Shown: positions 45,919-55,214 of the stretch, piece after piece
How the letters are laid out: every line of letters begins with the position of its first letter
Numbering within the stretch: position 1 is the stretch's first letter
DNA from: Actinomycetota bacterium
GTDB taxonomy: Bacteria; Actinomycetota; Actinomycetes; Actinomycetales; Dermatophilaceae
Length of the DNA stretch: 64,000 bases
Assembly: GCA_020160805.1 (NCBI GenBank)
Contig: JAIUPO010000014.1
Location: 1-64,000, forward strand
Direction: 5' to 3'
The notes under the pieces: generated by a model
Told to the model about the DNA's origin: nothing
Database searches by the model: none
Seen by the model: the letters and a program-made list of their open reading frames with translations, nothing else
Position numbers and translations under genes: made by a program

Positions 45919-47019
45919 ATGCGGAAGATTCTCGGCCCCCTCCTTCTGGGAGTGGGCGGATTCCTGCTCACGACCGCTCTGCTCGTGCTCCTGTGGGTGC
46001 CTGGCCAGGTCAAGAAGACCCCCCTGAATGTCAACAGCCTGACCACCCTTACCGGCGAGGCGAGCTACCTCGGCTCCGACCGCGCCCCGGTCAAGGCCAC
46101 CAGTCACACCGTCACGGACGGCGACGCTTCCACGGGTGGCACGGCGGTCTTCCAGACCTTCACCTGCCTGATGTGGAACAAGGACGGCAATGCGCCGGAC
46201 TGTGTCAGCGCAGAGGGCGAGGACAGCATCCTGATCAACGCGGGCACCGACAACTTCGCGACCAACCGCAAGACCGCGCTCGCCGAGGACGACCAGGCGA
46301 AGTATGTCGGCGCCAACGCCTCTCCCCACTCGGGCTTGATCAACAAGTTCCCGTTCGACGTTGAGAAGAAGACCTACCCCTTCTGGGACGGCATCCTCAA
46401 GGACGCCGTGGACGCGGCCTTCGTCGGCGAAGAAGAGGTCAACGGCCTCAAGACCTACAAGTTCAACATCAATGTCGTCGACCGCCCCGCCGAGATCGCG
46501 TCCGGTGTGCAGGGCAAGTACTCCGATGACAAGACGATGTGGATCGACCCGCTGACCGGCTCGATCATCAAGCAGGCCGAGAAGCAGGTGCGTGTGTTGC
46601 CTGACGGTTCGGCCGCGCTCGACATGGATCTGGCCTTCACCGATGCTCAGGTCCAGGCGAATGTCGATGACGCCAAGACCAATGGCGGCAAGCTCGGCCT
46701 GGTCGGCAAGCTGCCGTGGATTGCCGGCGTGCTCGGCTTGCTCTCGCTTGGCCTGGGGATCCTGCTCGGCCGCGGCCGCGATGAGGCCGTCGCGACGACG
46801 GACGTGAAGACCACTGAAGCCGGATCCAAGCCGGTTGGCGCCACGACCGTTCGGGCCGGCGCTGACGAGCCGACCAAGCCGCTCTTCGGTGGCACGGACG
46901 CCACCGTCCGCCGCCCCGACATCGACCTGCCCGAGGGCGCCGTCCGGCTGCCGGATGGCACGGTTCGGCTCGCCGACGGCACCATCCGCCGTCCGGGCAT
47001 CGACCTGACCAAGGAGTAG
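45919..47019 (+). CDS. DUF3068 / porin PorA-like envelope protein
   Basis: 366 residues from ATG 45919. An N-terminal membrane anchor (5-27, ILGPLLLGVGGFLLTTALLVLLWVP) precedes an extracytoplasmic beta-rich domain with a single Cys pair (TFTCLMWNKDG, PDCVSAEGED). A second membrane helix lies at about 268-287 (IAGVLGLLSLGLGILLG). The cytoplasmic C-terminus ends in degenerate repeats (EGAVRLPDGTVRLADGTIRRPGID). The two-anchor layout fits DUF3068, which is found with arabinogalactan or glycan genes in actinobacteria; function unknown. The epimerase gene follows after 3 bp. A longer in-frame ORF extends through the promoter and is rejected. Confidence 0.85.
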   Translation: MRKILGPLLLGVGGFLLTTALLVLLWVPGQVKKTPLNVNSLTTLTGEASYLGSDRAPVKATSHTVTDGDASTGGTAVFQTFTCLMWNKDGNAPDCVSAEGEDSILINAGTDNFATNRKTALAEDDQAKYVGANASPHSGLINKFPFDVEKKTYPFWDGILKDAVDAAFVGEEEVNGLKTYKFNINVVDRPAEIASGVQGKYSDDKTMWIDPLTGSIIKQAEKQVRVLPDGSAALDMDLAFTDAQVQANVDDAKTNGGKLGLVGKLPWIAGVLGLLSLGLGILLGRGRDEAVATTDVKTTEAGSKPVGATTVRAGADEPTKPLFGGTDATVRRPDIDLPEGAVRLPDGTVRLADGTIRRPGIDLTKE

Positions 47020-47022
47020 TTC

Positions 47023-48018
47023 ATGCGTGTCGTCGTCACGGGCGGCGCGGGCTTCCTCGGATCACACCTGTGCGAGCGGCTCATTGAGCGCGGCGACCAG
47101 GTGGTGTGCCTGGACAACTTCCTGACTGGCACCCCGGCCAATGTCGAGCACCTGCAAGGTCGCGACGGCTTCCGCTTGGTCCGCACCGATGTCACGGATT
47201 ACCTCCACGTCGTCGGGCCCGTCGATCTCGTCCTACATTTCGCGAGCCCGGCCTCGCCGGTCGACTACCTGCGCGTGCCGATCGAGACCCTCAAGGTCGG
47301 TTCGATCGGGACGCTGCACGCGCTTGGCCTCGCCAAGGACAAGGGTGCGCGGTTCGTGCTCGCCTCCACCTCGGAGGTGTATGGCGATCCGGAGGTCCAT
47401 CCGCAGCCGGAGAGCTACTGGGGGCACGTCAATCCGGTCGGCCCGCGGGGGGTGTATGACGAGGCGAAGCGCTTCGCCGAGGCACTGACCCTGGCGTATC
47501 GGCATACGCACGGGGTCGACACCGGCATCGTGCGGATCTTCAACACCTTCGGACCGCGAATGCGCCCCGATGACGGCCGAGCGATCCCGAACTTCATCCG
47601 CCAAGCCTTGGCGGGGGAGCCGGTCACGGTCGCGGGTGATGGCAAGCAGACCCGGTCAATTTGCTATGTCGACGACCTGGTCACGGGCATCCTGGCGATG
47701 GCCGATGCAGACCACAGCGGCCCGATCAATATTGGTAACCCCCACGAGATCGCCATGCTCGACCTCGCGCGCTGGATCATCGACTTGACCGGCAGCGCCA
47801 GCGAGATCGTGCACATCGAGCGGCCGGTCGACGACCCCACGATCCGGCAGCCAGACACGACCTTGGCGCAGGCCGTCTTGGCCTGGGAGCCGCAGGTCGC
47901 TGTCGAGGACGGGCTGTTGCGCACGATCGAGTGGTTCCGCTCTCAGGAGCAGGCGCAGGCTTTCGCCGTGCCGCCGCTGGATCCCCAAGCGACCGAGCAC
48001 ATCCTGCGCGGCGAGTAG
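47023..48018 (+). CDS. NAD-dependent SDR, UDP-glucuronate decarboxylase-like
   Basis: 331 residues. The Rossmann motif [10 protein letters not shown] begins the protein. [41 protein letters not shown] contains catalytic Ser/Tyr/Lys (YDEAK) and follows the UXS-type pattern closely. [26 protein letters not shown] and SICYVDDLV complete the fold. UXS enzymes make UDP-xylose from UDP-glucuronate; 4-epimerases of similar sequence remain possible. A nucleotide-sugar role for the adjacent glycan genes is likely. It is placed 3 bp after the DUF3068 gene, presumably co-transcribed. Confidence 0.88.
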   Translation: MRVVVTGGAGFLGSHLCERLIERGDQVVCLDNFLTGTPANVEHLQGRDGFRLVRTDVTDYLHVVGPVDLVLHFASPASPVDYLRVPIETLKVGSIGTLHALGLAKDKGARFVLASTSEVYGDPEVHPQPESYWGHVNPVGPRGVYDEAKRFAEALTLAYRHTHGVDTGIVRIFNTFGPRMRPDDGRAIPNFIRQALAGEPVTVAGDGKQTRSICYVDDLVTGILAMADADHSGPINIGNPHEIAMLDLARWIIDLTGSASEIVHIERPVDDPTIRQPDTTLAQAVLAWEPQVAVEDGLLRTIEWFRSQEQAQAFAVPPLDPQATEHILRGE

Positions 48019-48055
48019 CTGCGGCGCTAGGACGTCTCGGAATCCAGCTCTCGCG

Positions 48056-48811
48056 TCAGTCCGCGGCGAGGGCCGCGGCGCCGACGATGCCGGCCTGGTT
48101 CTCCAAGGCTGCCGGGATGATCGGCGTGCGCAACTTCAGCAGGGGCAAGAACTTTTCGTGCTTGCGCGAGACGCCGCCGCCGACCACGAAGAGATCGGGC
48201 CACAGCAGGTCTTCGAGCCGCTTGTAGTACGGCTGGAGGCGCTCGGTCGCCCACTCGGGATACTTCAGCCCCTCCTTGTCCTTGATGCTGGAGGCGGCCC
48301 GCGTCTCCGCATCGTGCCCGTCGACTTCCATATGGCCGAGCTCGCAGTTGGGTATCAGAACCCCGTTGTGCAACAAGGCAATGCCGATCCCGGTGCCGAG
48401 GGTGGTGAGGATGACGAGGCCTTGCTGCCCTTTTGCGGCGCCATAGCGTTGTTCGGCAACCCCGGCGGCGTCAGCGTCATTGACGAGCAAACACTTGCGG
48501 CCCAAGGCGTCGGAAAAGATCTTTTCGCCCTCGGCGTCGATCCAACTCTTGTCGATATTGGCGGCCGTACGAACGACGCCATGCTGGACGACTCCGGGGA
48601 TGGTGACCCCAATAGGCGCATCCTTCGGCAGATCGTCGGTGAACTCGTCGGCGATCTGGTCGACGATGGCCGCGACGGCGGCGGGAGTCGACTCCGCTGG
48701 GGTGGCGATCTTCAGACGGGGTTGCAGAAATTCGCCGGTTATCAGGTCGACCGGTGCGCCCTTGATGCCGGACCCGCCGATGTCGATTCCCAAAGCCACT
48801 GTGTGCGCCAT
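48056..48811 (-). CDS. ppgK: Polyphosphate glucokinase
   Basis: 251 residues from ATG 48811. ROK-type sugar kinase: phosphate loop [28 protein letters not shown], the ND-x-D region [26 protein letters not shown] and [13 protein letters not shown]. Length and these motifs fit PPGK, which phosphorylates glucose with polyphosphate or ATP in actinobacteria. A longer ORF adds 22 non-conserved residues. Divergent from a sugar porter gene, so uptake and phosphorylation of glucose are plausibly a pair. Confidence 0.9.
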   Translation of the reverse strand: MAHTVALGIDIGGSGIKGAPVDLITGEFLQPRLKIATPAESTPAAVAAIVDQIADEFTDDLPKDAPIGVTIPGVVQHGVVRTAANIDKSWIDAEGEKIFSDALGRKCLLVNDADAAGVAEQRYGAAKGQQGLVILTTLGTGIGIALLHNGVLIPNCELGHMEVDGHDAETRAASSIKDKEGLKYPEWATERLQPYYKRLEDLLWPDLFVVGGGVSRKHEKFLPLLKLRTPIIPAALENQAGIVGAAALAAD

Positions 48812-49012
48812 TGCCCGTTGCTCCGTCCTTGTCCCCAGCACCGCACCGAAAGCCGATCTTTCGGGCGGATTGACCACGTCCGATCCTGGCCCAAAGGCCG
48901 TGTCGCCGCCACCCAGTGTCCACCTACTGCGCAGATTGCCTGATGTGGCTAGGCTACAAAATTGTGTCGCGGGTCACAGGGGATCTGCGCTGTGGGGTTT
49001 GGAGGCTAGAGC

Positions 49013-50452
49013 ATGAGTGAGCACGGACCGGTGTCGGACGTCGAGTCGATCTATGACGATCAGGACACCAGCAGCGGCAAGAGCGCCATTCGGATCGCGA
49101 GCGTCGCGGCGCTTGGTGGATTCCTCTTCGGCTACGACTCAGCGGTGATCAATGGCGCCGTCTCGGCTGTGGAGGATCACTTCGCGGTCTCTTCGGAGTC
49201 CCTGGGCTTCGCGGTGGCCTCCGCCCTGCTCGGCGCCGCGGCGGGCGCCTTCACCGCCGGCGGCATCGCCGACAAGGTCGGTCGCCTCTCGGTCATGAAG
49301 ATCGCCGCCGTCCTCTTTCTGATTTCGGCGCTCGGCACGGGTTTCGCCAACAGCCTGACGATGCTCATCATCTTCCGGATTATCGGCGGCCTCGGCGTCG
49401 GTTTCGCCTCGGTTATCGCTCCCGCCTATATCGCCGAGATTGCCCCCGCTCACATCCGCGGCCGCTTGGGCTCGCTGCAGCAATTGGCCATTGTCACCGG
49501 CATCTTCGTCTCCCTGCTCGTCGACTATCTCCTGGCCAATGCCGCAGGCGGCTCGCGCGAGGAGTTGTGGGGTGGGCTTGAGGCGTGGCGCTGGATGTTC
49601 CTCGCGATGGCCGTGCCGGCGGTGATCTATGGCGCGCTGTCCTTGACGATCCCCGAGTCGCCGCGCTATCTCATCGCCACCCACAAGATCCCCGAGGCCC
49701 GCAAGGTGCTCACGGCGCTGCTCGGCGAGAAGAACCTGGAAGTCAAGATCGACCGGATCCGCGCATCGGTCGCGCGCGAGAAGAAGCCGTCGATGGCCGA
49801 CGTCAAAGGCCCGGCGCTGGGCCTGATGCCGATCGTCTGGGTCGGCATCGGCCTGTCGGTCTTCCAGCAGTTCGTCGGGATCAATGTCATCTTCTACTAC
49901 TCCAATATCCTCTGGGAGGCCGTTGGATTCAGTGAGGACGACTCCTTCAAGATCACGGTCTTCACCTCGATCGTCAACATCCTCACGACCCTGATCGCCA
50001 TCGCGAGCATCGACAAGTTCGGCCGCAAGCCGCTGCTACTCATCGGCTCCACCGGCATGGCGATCACCCTCGGAATCATGGCCTTCATCTTCGGCGGCGC
50101 CCCGTTGAACGCTGAGGGCATCCCGCAACTCTCCGACGCCGCGGGGATGATCGCCTTGGTCGCCGCCAACCTCTTCGTTGTGGCCTTTGGTATGTCGTGG
50201 GGTCCGGTCGTGTGGGTCCTCCTCGGCGAGAAGTTCCCCAACAAGATCCGAGCCGCCGCCCTGTCTTTGGCTGCCGCCGCTCAATGGGTCGCGAACTGGT
50301 TGATCACCGTCTCCTTCCCGAAGCTGCGCGAGACCCTCGGAATCGCCTACGGCTTCTATGCCCTCTGCGCCGTCCTCTCCTTCGTCTTCGTCTGGAAGTG
50401 GGTCAGCGAGACCAAGGGCAAGGAACTCGAGGAAATGGACGACCACGCCTGA
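49013..50452 (+). CDS. Sugar porter, major facilitator superfamily
   Basis: 479 residues, 12 membrane helices in two halves. Signatures: [14 protein letters not shown] in TM1, the [13 protein letters not shown] loop (D-R-x-G-R-like), [43 protein letters not shown] after TM6, [17 protein letters not shown] in TM7 and [11 protein letters not shown] at the C-terminus. Proton-coupled sugar import is expected; the [10 protein letters not shown] and QQFVGINV patterns favour hexoses. Divergent from ppgK with 201 bp between. Followed 16 bp after the stop by the family C inverted repeat. Confidence 0.92.
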   Translation: MSEHGPVSDVESIYDDQDTSSGKSAIRIASVAALGGFLFGYDSAVINGAVSAVEDHFAVSSESLGFAVASALLGAAAGAFTAGGIADKVGRLSVMKIAAVLFLISALGTGFANSLTMLIIFRIIGGLGVGFASVIAPAYIAEIAPAHIRGRLGSLQQLAIVTGIFVSLLVDYLLANAAGGSREELWGGLEAWRWMFLAMAVPAVIYGALSLTIPESPRYLIATHKIPEARKVLTALLGEKNLEVKIDRIRASVAREKKPSMADVKGPALGLMPIVWVGIGLSVFQQFVGINVIFYYSNILWEAVGFSEDDSFKITVFTSIVNILTTLIAIASIDKFGRKPLLLIGSTGMAITLGIMAFIFGGAPLNAEGIPQLSDAAGMIALVAANLFVVAFGMSWGPVVWVLLGEKFPNKIRAAALSLAAAAQWVANWLITVSFPKLRETLGIAYGFYALCAVLSFVFVWKWVSETKGKELEEMDDHA

Positions 50453-50467
50453 CGGGCCTCGACATCG

Positions 50468-50563
50468 ACACCCGATCCGCGCGGTAACACTCGATCCGTG
50501 CATTGACACCCTCTCCACAGGGTGTCAATGCACGGATCGAGTGTCGATGCAGCGAATCGGGGC
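50468..50563. repeat. Compound inverted repeat, family C
   Basis: The core arms 50487-50512 and 50519-50544 are perfect over 26 bp with a 6-bp centre. ACACTCGATCCGTGC at 50487 is preceded 19 bp earlier by a close copy, ACACCCGATCCGCGC (50468). On the right, GCACGGATCGAGTGT (50530) is followed by a decayed copy near 50549 with one inserted base. It lies between the convergent transporter and methyltransferase genes. Confidence 0.85.
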
Positions 50564-50565
50564 GG

Positions 50566-51384
50566 TCAGGCGAGGGGCTTGCGGCAGACGAAGATCGCCG
50601 TGCCCGGCAGGATTCGGCCACGAGTAGGGGACCAGCCACCCCATTCCTGATCGTTGCGTTCGGGCCATTCCGGCTCGATCAGGTCGACCAAGTCCAGACC
50701 CGCCGCAACGATCTCCCGGACCCGCTCACCGAGCGTGCGGTGGTGCTCGACATAGGTGACCTGCCCGCGGGCGTCGCGTTCGACATACGGCCTGGTATCC
50801 CAATAGCTCTGGTGCGCGCTCAACCCGCTCACCCCCGGCACGTCCGGGAAGGCCCAGCGGATCGGGTGCGTCGTCGAGAAGACGAATCGGCCGCCGGGGC
50901 GCAGCACGCGCGCCGCCTCGCGCATCACGCGCGCCGAGTCGGCAACAAAGGGCACCACGCCATATGCCGTGAAGACCGTCCCGAAGCTCGCCTCGGCAAA
51001 GGGCAACCGGGCGCCATCGCATTGCACCAGCGGCACGGGCACCGCCGCACCACCATCGATGAGCTGGCCCTGACGCAGCATCCCGCCCGATAGGTCACTG
51101 GCCACGACCTCGACACCTTGAGCACGCAGCCAGCGGGAGCACTGTGCCGCACCGGCGCCGATCTCCAGGACGGGGGCGGGCGGCATACCTCCGGCAGGGG
51201 AAAGCAGCGACAACTCGGCCTCGGTCCAGCCTTCCGGGCCCCAGACGAAGCCGGAATCGCCGAGGAAGGTGCCGTGCTCCGCGCGGTAATCGGCGGCCTC
51301 GCCGTCCCACCACCGGCGCTGCGCGGCGATGGACTCGTCGTGCCCGACCGCCGCGCGCTCCACACGTCCGGCCCCACCACTCAT
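50566..51384 (-). CDS. Class I SAM-dependent methyltransferase
   Basis: 272 residues from ATG 51384. An N-terminal AAQRRWWDGEAADYRAEHG segment (cap), motif I VLEIGAGAAQCSRWLRAQG, motif II ASDLSGGML, FGTVFTAYGVVPFVAD and AARVLRPGGRFVFSTTHPIRW. The W-W-D...YRAEHG...FLGDSGFVWGPEGW opening is found in actinobacterial methyltransferases of unknown substrate beside rpsA. The longer ORF includes upstream, promoter-like sequence and is rejected. Its ATG is 146 bp from the rpsA start on the opposite strand. Confidence 0.87.
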   Translation of the reverse strand: MSGGAGRVERAAVGHDESIAAQRRWWDGEAADYRAEHGTFLGDSGFVWGPEGWTEAELSLLSPAGGMPPAPVLEIGAGAAQCSRWLRAQGVEVVASDLSGGMLRQGQLIDGGAAVPVPLVQCDGARLPFAEASFGTVFTAYGVVPFVADSARVMREAARVLRPGGRFVFSTTHPIRWAFPDVPGVSGLSAHQSYWDTRPYVERDARGQVTYVEHHRTLGERVREIVAAGLDLVDLIEPEWPERNDQEWGGWSPTRGRILPGTAIFVCRKPLA

Positions 51385-51410
51385 CGCCTGGTCAGCTCCT
51401 CGGACGCGAT

Positions 51411-51460
51411 TTGGGCGACCCTGGTCACGCCCACTAGACTGCTGTTCGCACACGTGTGCG
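51411..51460 (+). promoter_or_regulatory. Candidate rpsA promoter with 14-bp palindrome
   Basis: TTGGGC (51411-51416), 18-bp spacer, TAGACT (51435-51440). The palindrome CGCACACGTGTGCG (51447-51460) begins at the likely transcription start, leaving an 84-nt leader before the rpsA ATG at 51531. It could be an operator or a 5' stabilising structure. Confidence 0.45.
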
Positions 51461-51530
51461 CGTTTTGCGTGCCCACGAGCGCGAGTCCATTGTCCCATCA
51501 CCATTCTGTCCGCATCGGAGTCCCTTCTAC

Positions 51531-53003
51531 ATGACTGCAACTACGGTCGCTTCGACCGCCCCTCAGGTCGCCATCAACGACATTGGCACCGAGGAAGAGC
51601 TGCTGGCCGCCATTGACCAGACCATCAAGAACTTCAACGACGGCGACATCGTCGAAGGCCGCGTTGTCAAGGTCGACCGGGACGAGGTCCTGCTCGACAT
51701 CGGCTACAAGACCGAGGGCGTCATTCCCTCGCGTGAGCTGTCGATCAAGCACGACATCGACCCCAACGAGGTCGTCACCGTCGGCGACGAGATCGAGGCC
51801 CTGGTCCTCCAGAAGGAGGACAAGGAAGGCCGCCTGATCCTGTCCAAGAAGCGCGCCCAGTACGAACGCGCCTGGGGCACCATCGAGAAGGTCAAGGAAG
51901 AGGACGGCGTCGTCAAGGGCTCCGTCATCGAGGTCGTCAAGGGTGGCCTCATCCTCGACATCGGCCTGCGCGGCTTCCTGCCCGCCTCGCTCGTCGAGAT
52001 GCGTCGCGTCCGCGACCTCCAGCCGTATGTCGGCAAGGAGATCGAGGCCAAGATCATCGAGCTCGACAAGAACCGCAACAATGTCGTGCTCTCGCGCCGT
52101 GCGTGGTTGGAGCAGACGCAGTCCGAGGTCCGCACCACCTTCCTGCGCGAGTTGCAGAAGGGCCAGGTCCGCTCCGGTGTCGTCAGCAGCATCGTCAACT
52201 TCGGTGCCTTCGTCGACCTGGGCGGCGTGGACGGCCTCGTGCACGTCTCCGAGCTGTCCTGGAAGCACATCGACCACCCGTCCGAGGTTGTCGAGGTTGG
52301 CGACGAGGTCACCGTCGAGGTGCTCGATGTCGACATGGACCGCGAGCGTGTCTCGCTGTCGCTGAAGGCGACCCAGGAAGACCCGTGGCAGCACTTCGCC
52401 CGCACCCACGCGATCGGTCAGGTCGTGCCGGGCAAGGTCACCAAGCTGGTGCCATTCGGTGCGTTCGTGCGCGTCGCGGACGGCATTGAGGGTCTGGTCC
52501 ACATCTCCGAGCTGGCCGAGCGCCACGTGGAGCTGCCGGAGCAGGTCGTCACGGTCGGCTCCGACCTCTTCGTCAAGGTCATCGACATCGACCTGGAGCG
52601 TCGTCGCATCAGCCTGTCGCTGAAGCAGGCCAATGAGGACGCCGCCAACCTCGCCGAGTTCGACCCGACCCTCTACGGCATGGCCGCGGAGTATGACGAG
52701 AACGGCAACTACAAGTACCCCGAGGGCTTCGACCCGGAGACCGAGCAGTGGCTCGAGGGCTTCGACAAGCAGCGCGAGGCCTGGGAGAAGCAGTATGCCG
52801 AGGCGCACGCGCGCTGGGAGGCGCACCGTGCGCAGGTCGAGGCGGCCGCCAAGGCGGACGCCGAGGCTGGCGAGGCCGCGGGCGAGGCACCCTCGTCCTA
52901 CTCCTCCACCACCACCGAGACCGGCGCTGCGCCGGTCGTCGAAGGCACCTTGGCCTCCGACGAGGCCCTGGCCGCTCTGCGCGAGAAGCTCACCGGGAAC
53001 TGA
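51531..53003 (+). CDS. rpsA: 30S ribosomal protein S1
   Basis: 490 residues from ATG 51531 with GGAG upstream. Four S1 RNA-binding repeats are visible, beginning near 37 (GDIVEGRVVKVDRDEVLLDIGYKTEGVIP), 124, 208 (RSGVVSSIVNFGAFVDLGGVDGLVH) and 295 (GKVTKLVPFGAFVRVADGIEGLVH). The C-terminus (about 390-490) is acidic, Ala/Glu-rich and likely unstructured, as in other actinobacteria. S1 helps recruit mRNAs during initiation. Coding composition is ordinary for the organism. A strong terminator follows 28 bp after the stop. In the conserved backbone it should adjoin polA, which is here about 29 kb away. Confidence 0.97.
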   Translation: MTATTVASTAPQVAINDIGTEEELLAAIDQTIKNFNDGDIVEGRVVKVDRDEVLLDIGYKTEGVIPSRELSIKHDIDPNEVVTVGDEIEALVLQKEDKEGRLILSKKRAQYERAWGTIEKVKEEDGVVKGSVIEVVKGGLILDIGLRGFLPASLVEMRRVRDLQPYVGKEIEAKIIELDKNRNNVVLSRRAWLEQTQSEVRTTFLRELQKGQVRSGVVSSIVNFGAFVDLGGVDGLVHVSELSWKHIDHPSEVVEVGDEVTVEVLDVDMDRERVSLSLKATQEDPWQHFARTHAIGQVVPGKVTKLVPFGAFVRVADGIEGLVHISELAERHVELPEQVVTVGSDLFVKVIDIDLERRRISLSLKQANEDAANLAEFDPTLYGMAAEYDENGNYKYPEGFDPETEQWLEGFDKQREAWEKQYAEAHARWEAHRAQVEAAAKADAEAGEAAGEAPSSYSSTTTETGAAPVVEGTLASDEALAALREKLTGN

Positions 53004-53031
53004 CCTTCCCGCGGGCGCACCCGCATACGGC

Positions 53032-53067
53032 ATCGGCCCCGGTCACCTGTTGGTGACCGGGGCCGAT
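53032..53067. terminator. Bidirectional terminator between rpsA and the 53089 gene
   Basis: Perfect 16-bp stem, ATCGGCCCCGGTCACC (53032-53047) with GGTGACCGGGGCCGAT (53052-53067), tetraloop TGTT, followed by CCTATT. It lies between convergent genes. Confidence 0.85.
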
Positions 53068-53088
53068 CCTATTGGTATCAGCGGATTT

Positions 53089-54087
53089 TCAGGCGCTCGG
53101 CTTGACGCCCCACGCCTCGGCGACGGTCGCCGGGTCGGTCACGGTGACCGTGGAGGGGATGGCGTCCAGGACACGCACGAAGTCGCGCATGCAGTAAATC
53201 TCGGCGTCCGAGGTCCAGTGCGTGTTCTCCGGGCCGGAGCAGTTCCATTGCATGACGGTGCCGGGGGCGCTGGTGCCGGTGACGAAGCGGTAGAACTGCA
53301 CCGTCGACCAGTTGCCGGGATTGACGCGCACCTTGGGGATCAACTGAGCAGGCGTCATATAGGTCGGGCCGTAGGGCAAGGTGCTGCAGGATTGGGTCGT
53401 GTCGGCGCACTTGCCGCCATTGACCGAGACGGTGGTCTGCCAGTTGGGCCATTTGGTGGCGACGGTATTGCTCGTCGCGGTGTCGCCATACACCCGGCCG
53501 AAGGCGAAGCACTTTTTGACGACCTGGCTCTGGATTTTGTCGGTGTACTTGTTGTTCGGGTAGGCGAACAGGCCCCACGACCGCGTGTGGCCGCGCCGCG
53601 CGAGCGCCCCGACGGAGCCGCAGGCCTCCGCGTGCTGCTGGGTGGGGGTCAGGGTCGTCATATTGGCGTAGGTCATCCCGGCGCTGGTGAAGGTCCAGCC
53701 GAATTGCGTCCGCAGCTGCGTCAGGTTGTTCCACGACGGGCTGATGACGTAATTGGAGAAGCAGGACTGCGTGACACCGTGACGCTTGACGACGACATTG
53801 CCGACGCCGGCCTTGCCTCGATCCTTCATGACGCTGGCCACGCGGCCGAGCGTGACGGTATTGGGAAGTTGCTTGCACAGCTTGTCGGCCGACACCCACT
53901 GGGTGCGCCCGAAGAGCAAGGTGAGGTATGCCGCGTCAGCCTTGGTTGTGCCGGAGGACGTGCTCGCGGGTGCTGATGACGCCGTCCGGGCGGGTGCGGA
54001 ACCGGTAGACAGCGTGGGCTGGGCGACCGCGGTGCCGGCGCCGGCAAGGAGAGCCAGAGTGGAGACGGCCAGGGCCGTCGAACGAAT
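53089..54087 (-). CDS. Secreted polysaccharide-deacetylase-like protein, metal site lost; atypical start
   Basis: Paralogue of the 23170-24132 gene: YLTLLFGRTQW, VVVKRHG, SPSWNNLTQLRTQFGWTFTSAGMTY, ANMTTLTPTQQ, GALARRGHTRSWGLFAYPNN, FAFGRVYG and VQFYRFVTG align throughout. At the NodB S-H-x-x-x-H metal site it has SAGMTY, so both His are replaced. No ATG, GTG or TTG opens this frame near the signal peptide. Reading ATT at 54087 as start gives MRSTALAVSTLALLAGAGTAVA, an ideal signal peptide like its paralogue's, and 332 residues. ATT starts are rare; alternatives are a lost ATG or an error. An in-frame ATG at 54564 lies inside coaE and is improbable. Confidence 0.6.
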   Translation of the reverse strand: MRSTALAVSTLALLAGAGTAVAQPTLSTGSAPARTASSAPASTSSGTTKADAAYLTLLFGRTQWVSADKLCKQLPNTVTLGRVASVMKDRGKAGVGNVVVKRHGVTQSCFSNYVISPSWNNLTQLRTQFGWTFTSAGMTYANMTTLTPTQQHAEACGSVGALARRGHTRSWGLFAYPNNKYTDKIQSQVVKKCFAFGRVYGDTATSNTVATKWPNWQTTVSVNGGKCADTTQSCSTLPYGPTYMTPAQLIPKVRVNPGNWSTVQFYRFVTGTSAPGTVMQWNCSGPENTHWTSDAEIYCMRDFVRVLDAIPSTVTVTDPATVAEAWGVKPSA

Positions 54088-54237
54088 ACGCCTCGGGCGG
54101 GAGCCTTCCTTCGCTGCACGGGCGCGGGGCGCCGGCAGACTGCATCTGTTACGGGAGGGGCGGTAAGGCAGTGTGCCACCCTGACCTGCGGAATGCCACT
54201 CCACAGCACCGCACGGCGGAATAGGCTCGCCAATGTG

Positions 54238-55158
54238 ATGCGGATCGGGCTGACCGGCGGCATGGGGTCCGGCAAGTCGAGCGTTGCTCGGTTGCTGGCA
54301 GAGCGCGGCGCTGTGGTCGTCGACGCGGACCGGATCGCACGGGAAGTCGTTGCGGCGGGCACTCCCGGCTTGAGCGCTGTGCTGGCGGAGTTTGGTCCAA
54401 GAGTGCGGGCCGCCGGTGGTGGGTTGGATCGGGCCGCCCTCGCGGGACTGGTCTTCGGTGACCGGGCTGCCTTGACCCGGCTGGAGGCCATCACGCACCC
54501 GTTGATCTGGGCCGAGGCCGCGCGACAGTTCGCCGCCGTGCCGGCCGACGGAATCGTCGTGCACGATATGCCGCTATTGGTCGAGAAGCGGATGTCGGCG
54601 GACTATCACCTGGTGATCGTGGTTCTGGTCGAGGCCGCTACGCGCGTCGCGAGACTAGGGGCGGCTCGCGGGGTGTCGGCCGACGACGCTTGGGCGCGGA
54701 TTAATGCCCAGGCCACCGATGTGGAACGTCGCGCGGCCGCCGATGTTCTGATCGACAATGAGGGCAGCGAGGCGGACCTCGAGGCGGCTGTCGACCAGTT
54801 GTGGCAGGACGTCATTGCGCCATTCGCGGGCCATCTCGCCGCGGCTCGGCCGGCCCCCGATGCGCGCCGGATCAGCGCGGACGCCGTGGCGATGGCGCAG
54901 CGAGCGGCGCGGGTGAGCGCCCGCATACGTGTGGCCCTGGATGACGAACCCGTCCGCCTGACCGAGATCGTGCGGGAGCCTGGCCGCCTCGCCCTCGCCC
55001 TGGAGTTGTCACAAGAACCCTCCGCCACGGGTATGCAGTCGCTCGCCGCCGCCGGCTTCCCGCAGGTCGGTGACCGTCTACTCGGCTGCTGCGATCCGGT
55101 CTGGCCCGGTCGGATCGCCCTCGCCTGGCCGGGCGCCGATCCCGGCGTCGCCCATTGA
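54238..55158 (+). CDS. coaE: Dephospho-CoA kinase with GrpB-like C-terminal remnant
   Basis: 306 residues from ATG 54238. The last step of CoA synthesis, phosphorylation of dephospho-CoA. The P-loop is IGLTGGMGSGKSSVA (4-17), followed by DADRIAREVV and THPLIWAEA...VVHDMPLLVEKRM. The kinase ends near 205. The remaining 100 residues contain LAAAGFPQVGDRLLGCCDPVWPGRIALAWPGADPGVAH, resembling the AAGFP...W..R...ADPGRP part of the GrpB/UPF0157 domain often fused to actinobacterial CoaE, but stopping just after ADPG. The extension therefore seems degenerate or truncated. Conserved position after rpsA. Confidence 0.92.
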   Translation: MRIGLTGGMGSGKSSVARLLAERGAVVVDADRIAREVVAAGTPGLSAVLAEFGPRVRAAGGGLDRAALAGLVFGDRAALTRLEAITHPLIWAEAARQFAAVPADGIVVHDMPLLVEKRMSADYHLVIVVLVEAATRVARLGAARGVSADDAWARINAQATDVERRAAADVLIDNEGSEADLEAAVDQLWQDVIAPFAGHLAAARPAPDARRISADAVAMAQRAARVSARIRVALDDEPVRLTEIVREPGRLALALELSQEPSATGMQSLAAAGFPQVGDRLLGCCDPVWPGRIALAWPGADPGVAH

Positions 55159-55160
55159 CC

Positions 55161-55205
55161 ACCGGCGCTCACGCACACGCCGTGTGAGCCACGTCGCGCG
55201 CCGGT
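55161..55205. terminator. Imperfect hairpin between coaE and menC
   Basis: ACCGGCGC (55161-55168) pairs with GCGCCGGT (55198-55205); a CACAC/GTGTG inner stem is possible at 55174-55186. Both flanking genes end here, so it may stop transcription in both directions. No T-tract. Confidence 0.4.
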
Positions 55206-55214
55206 CGGCAGGCG

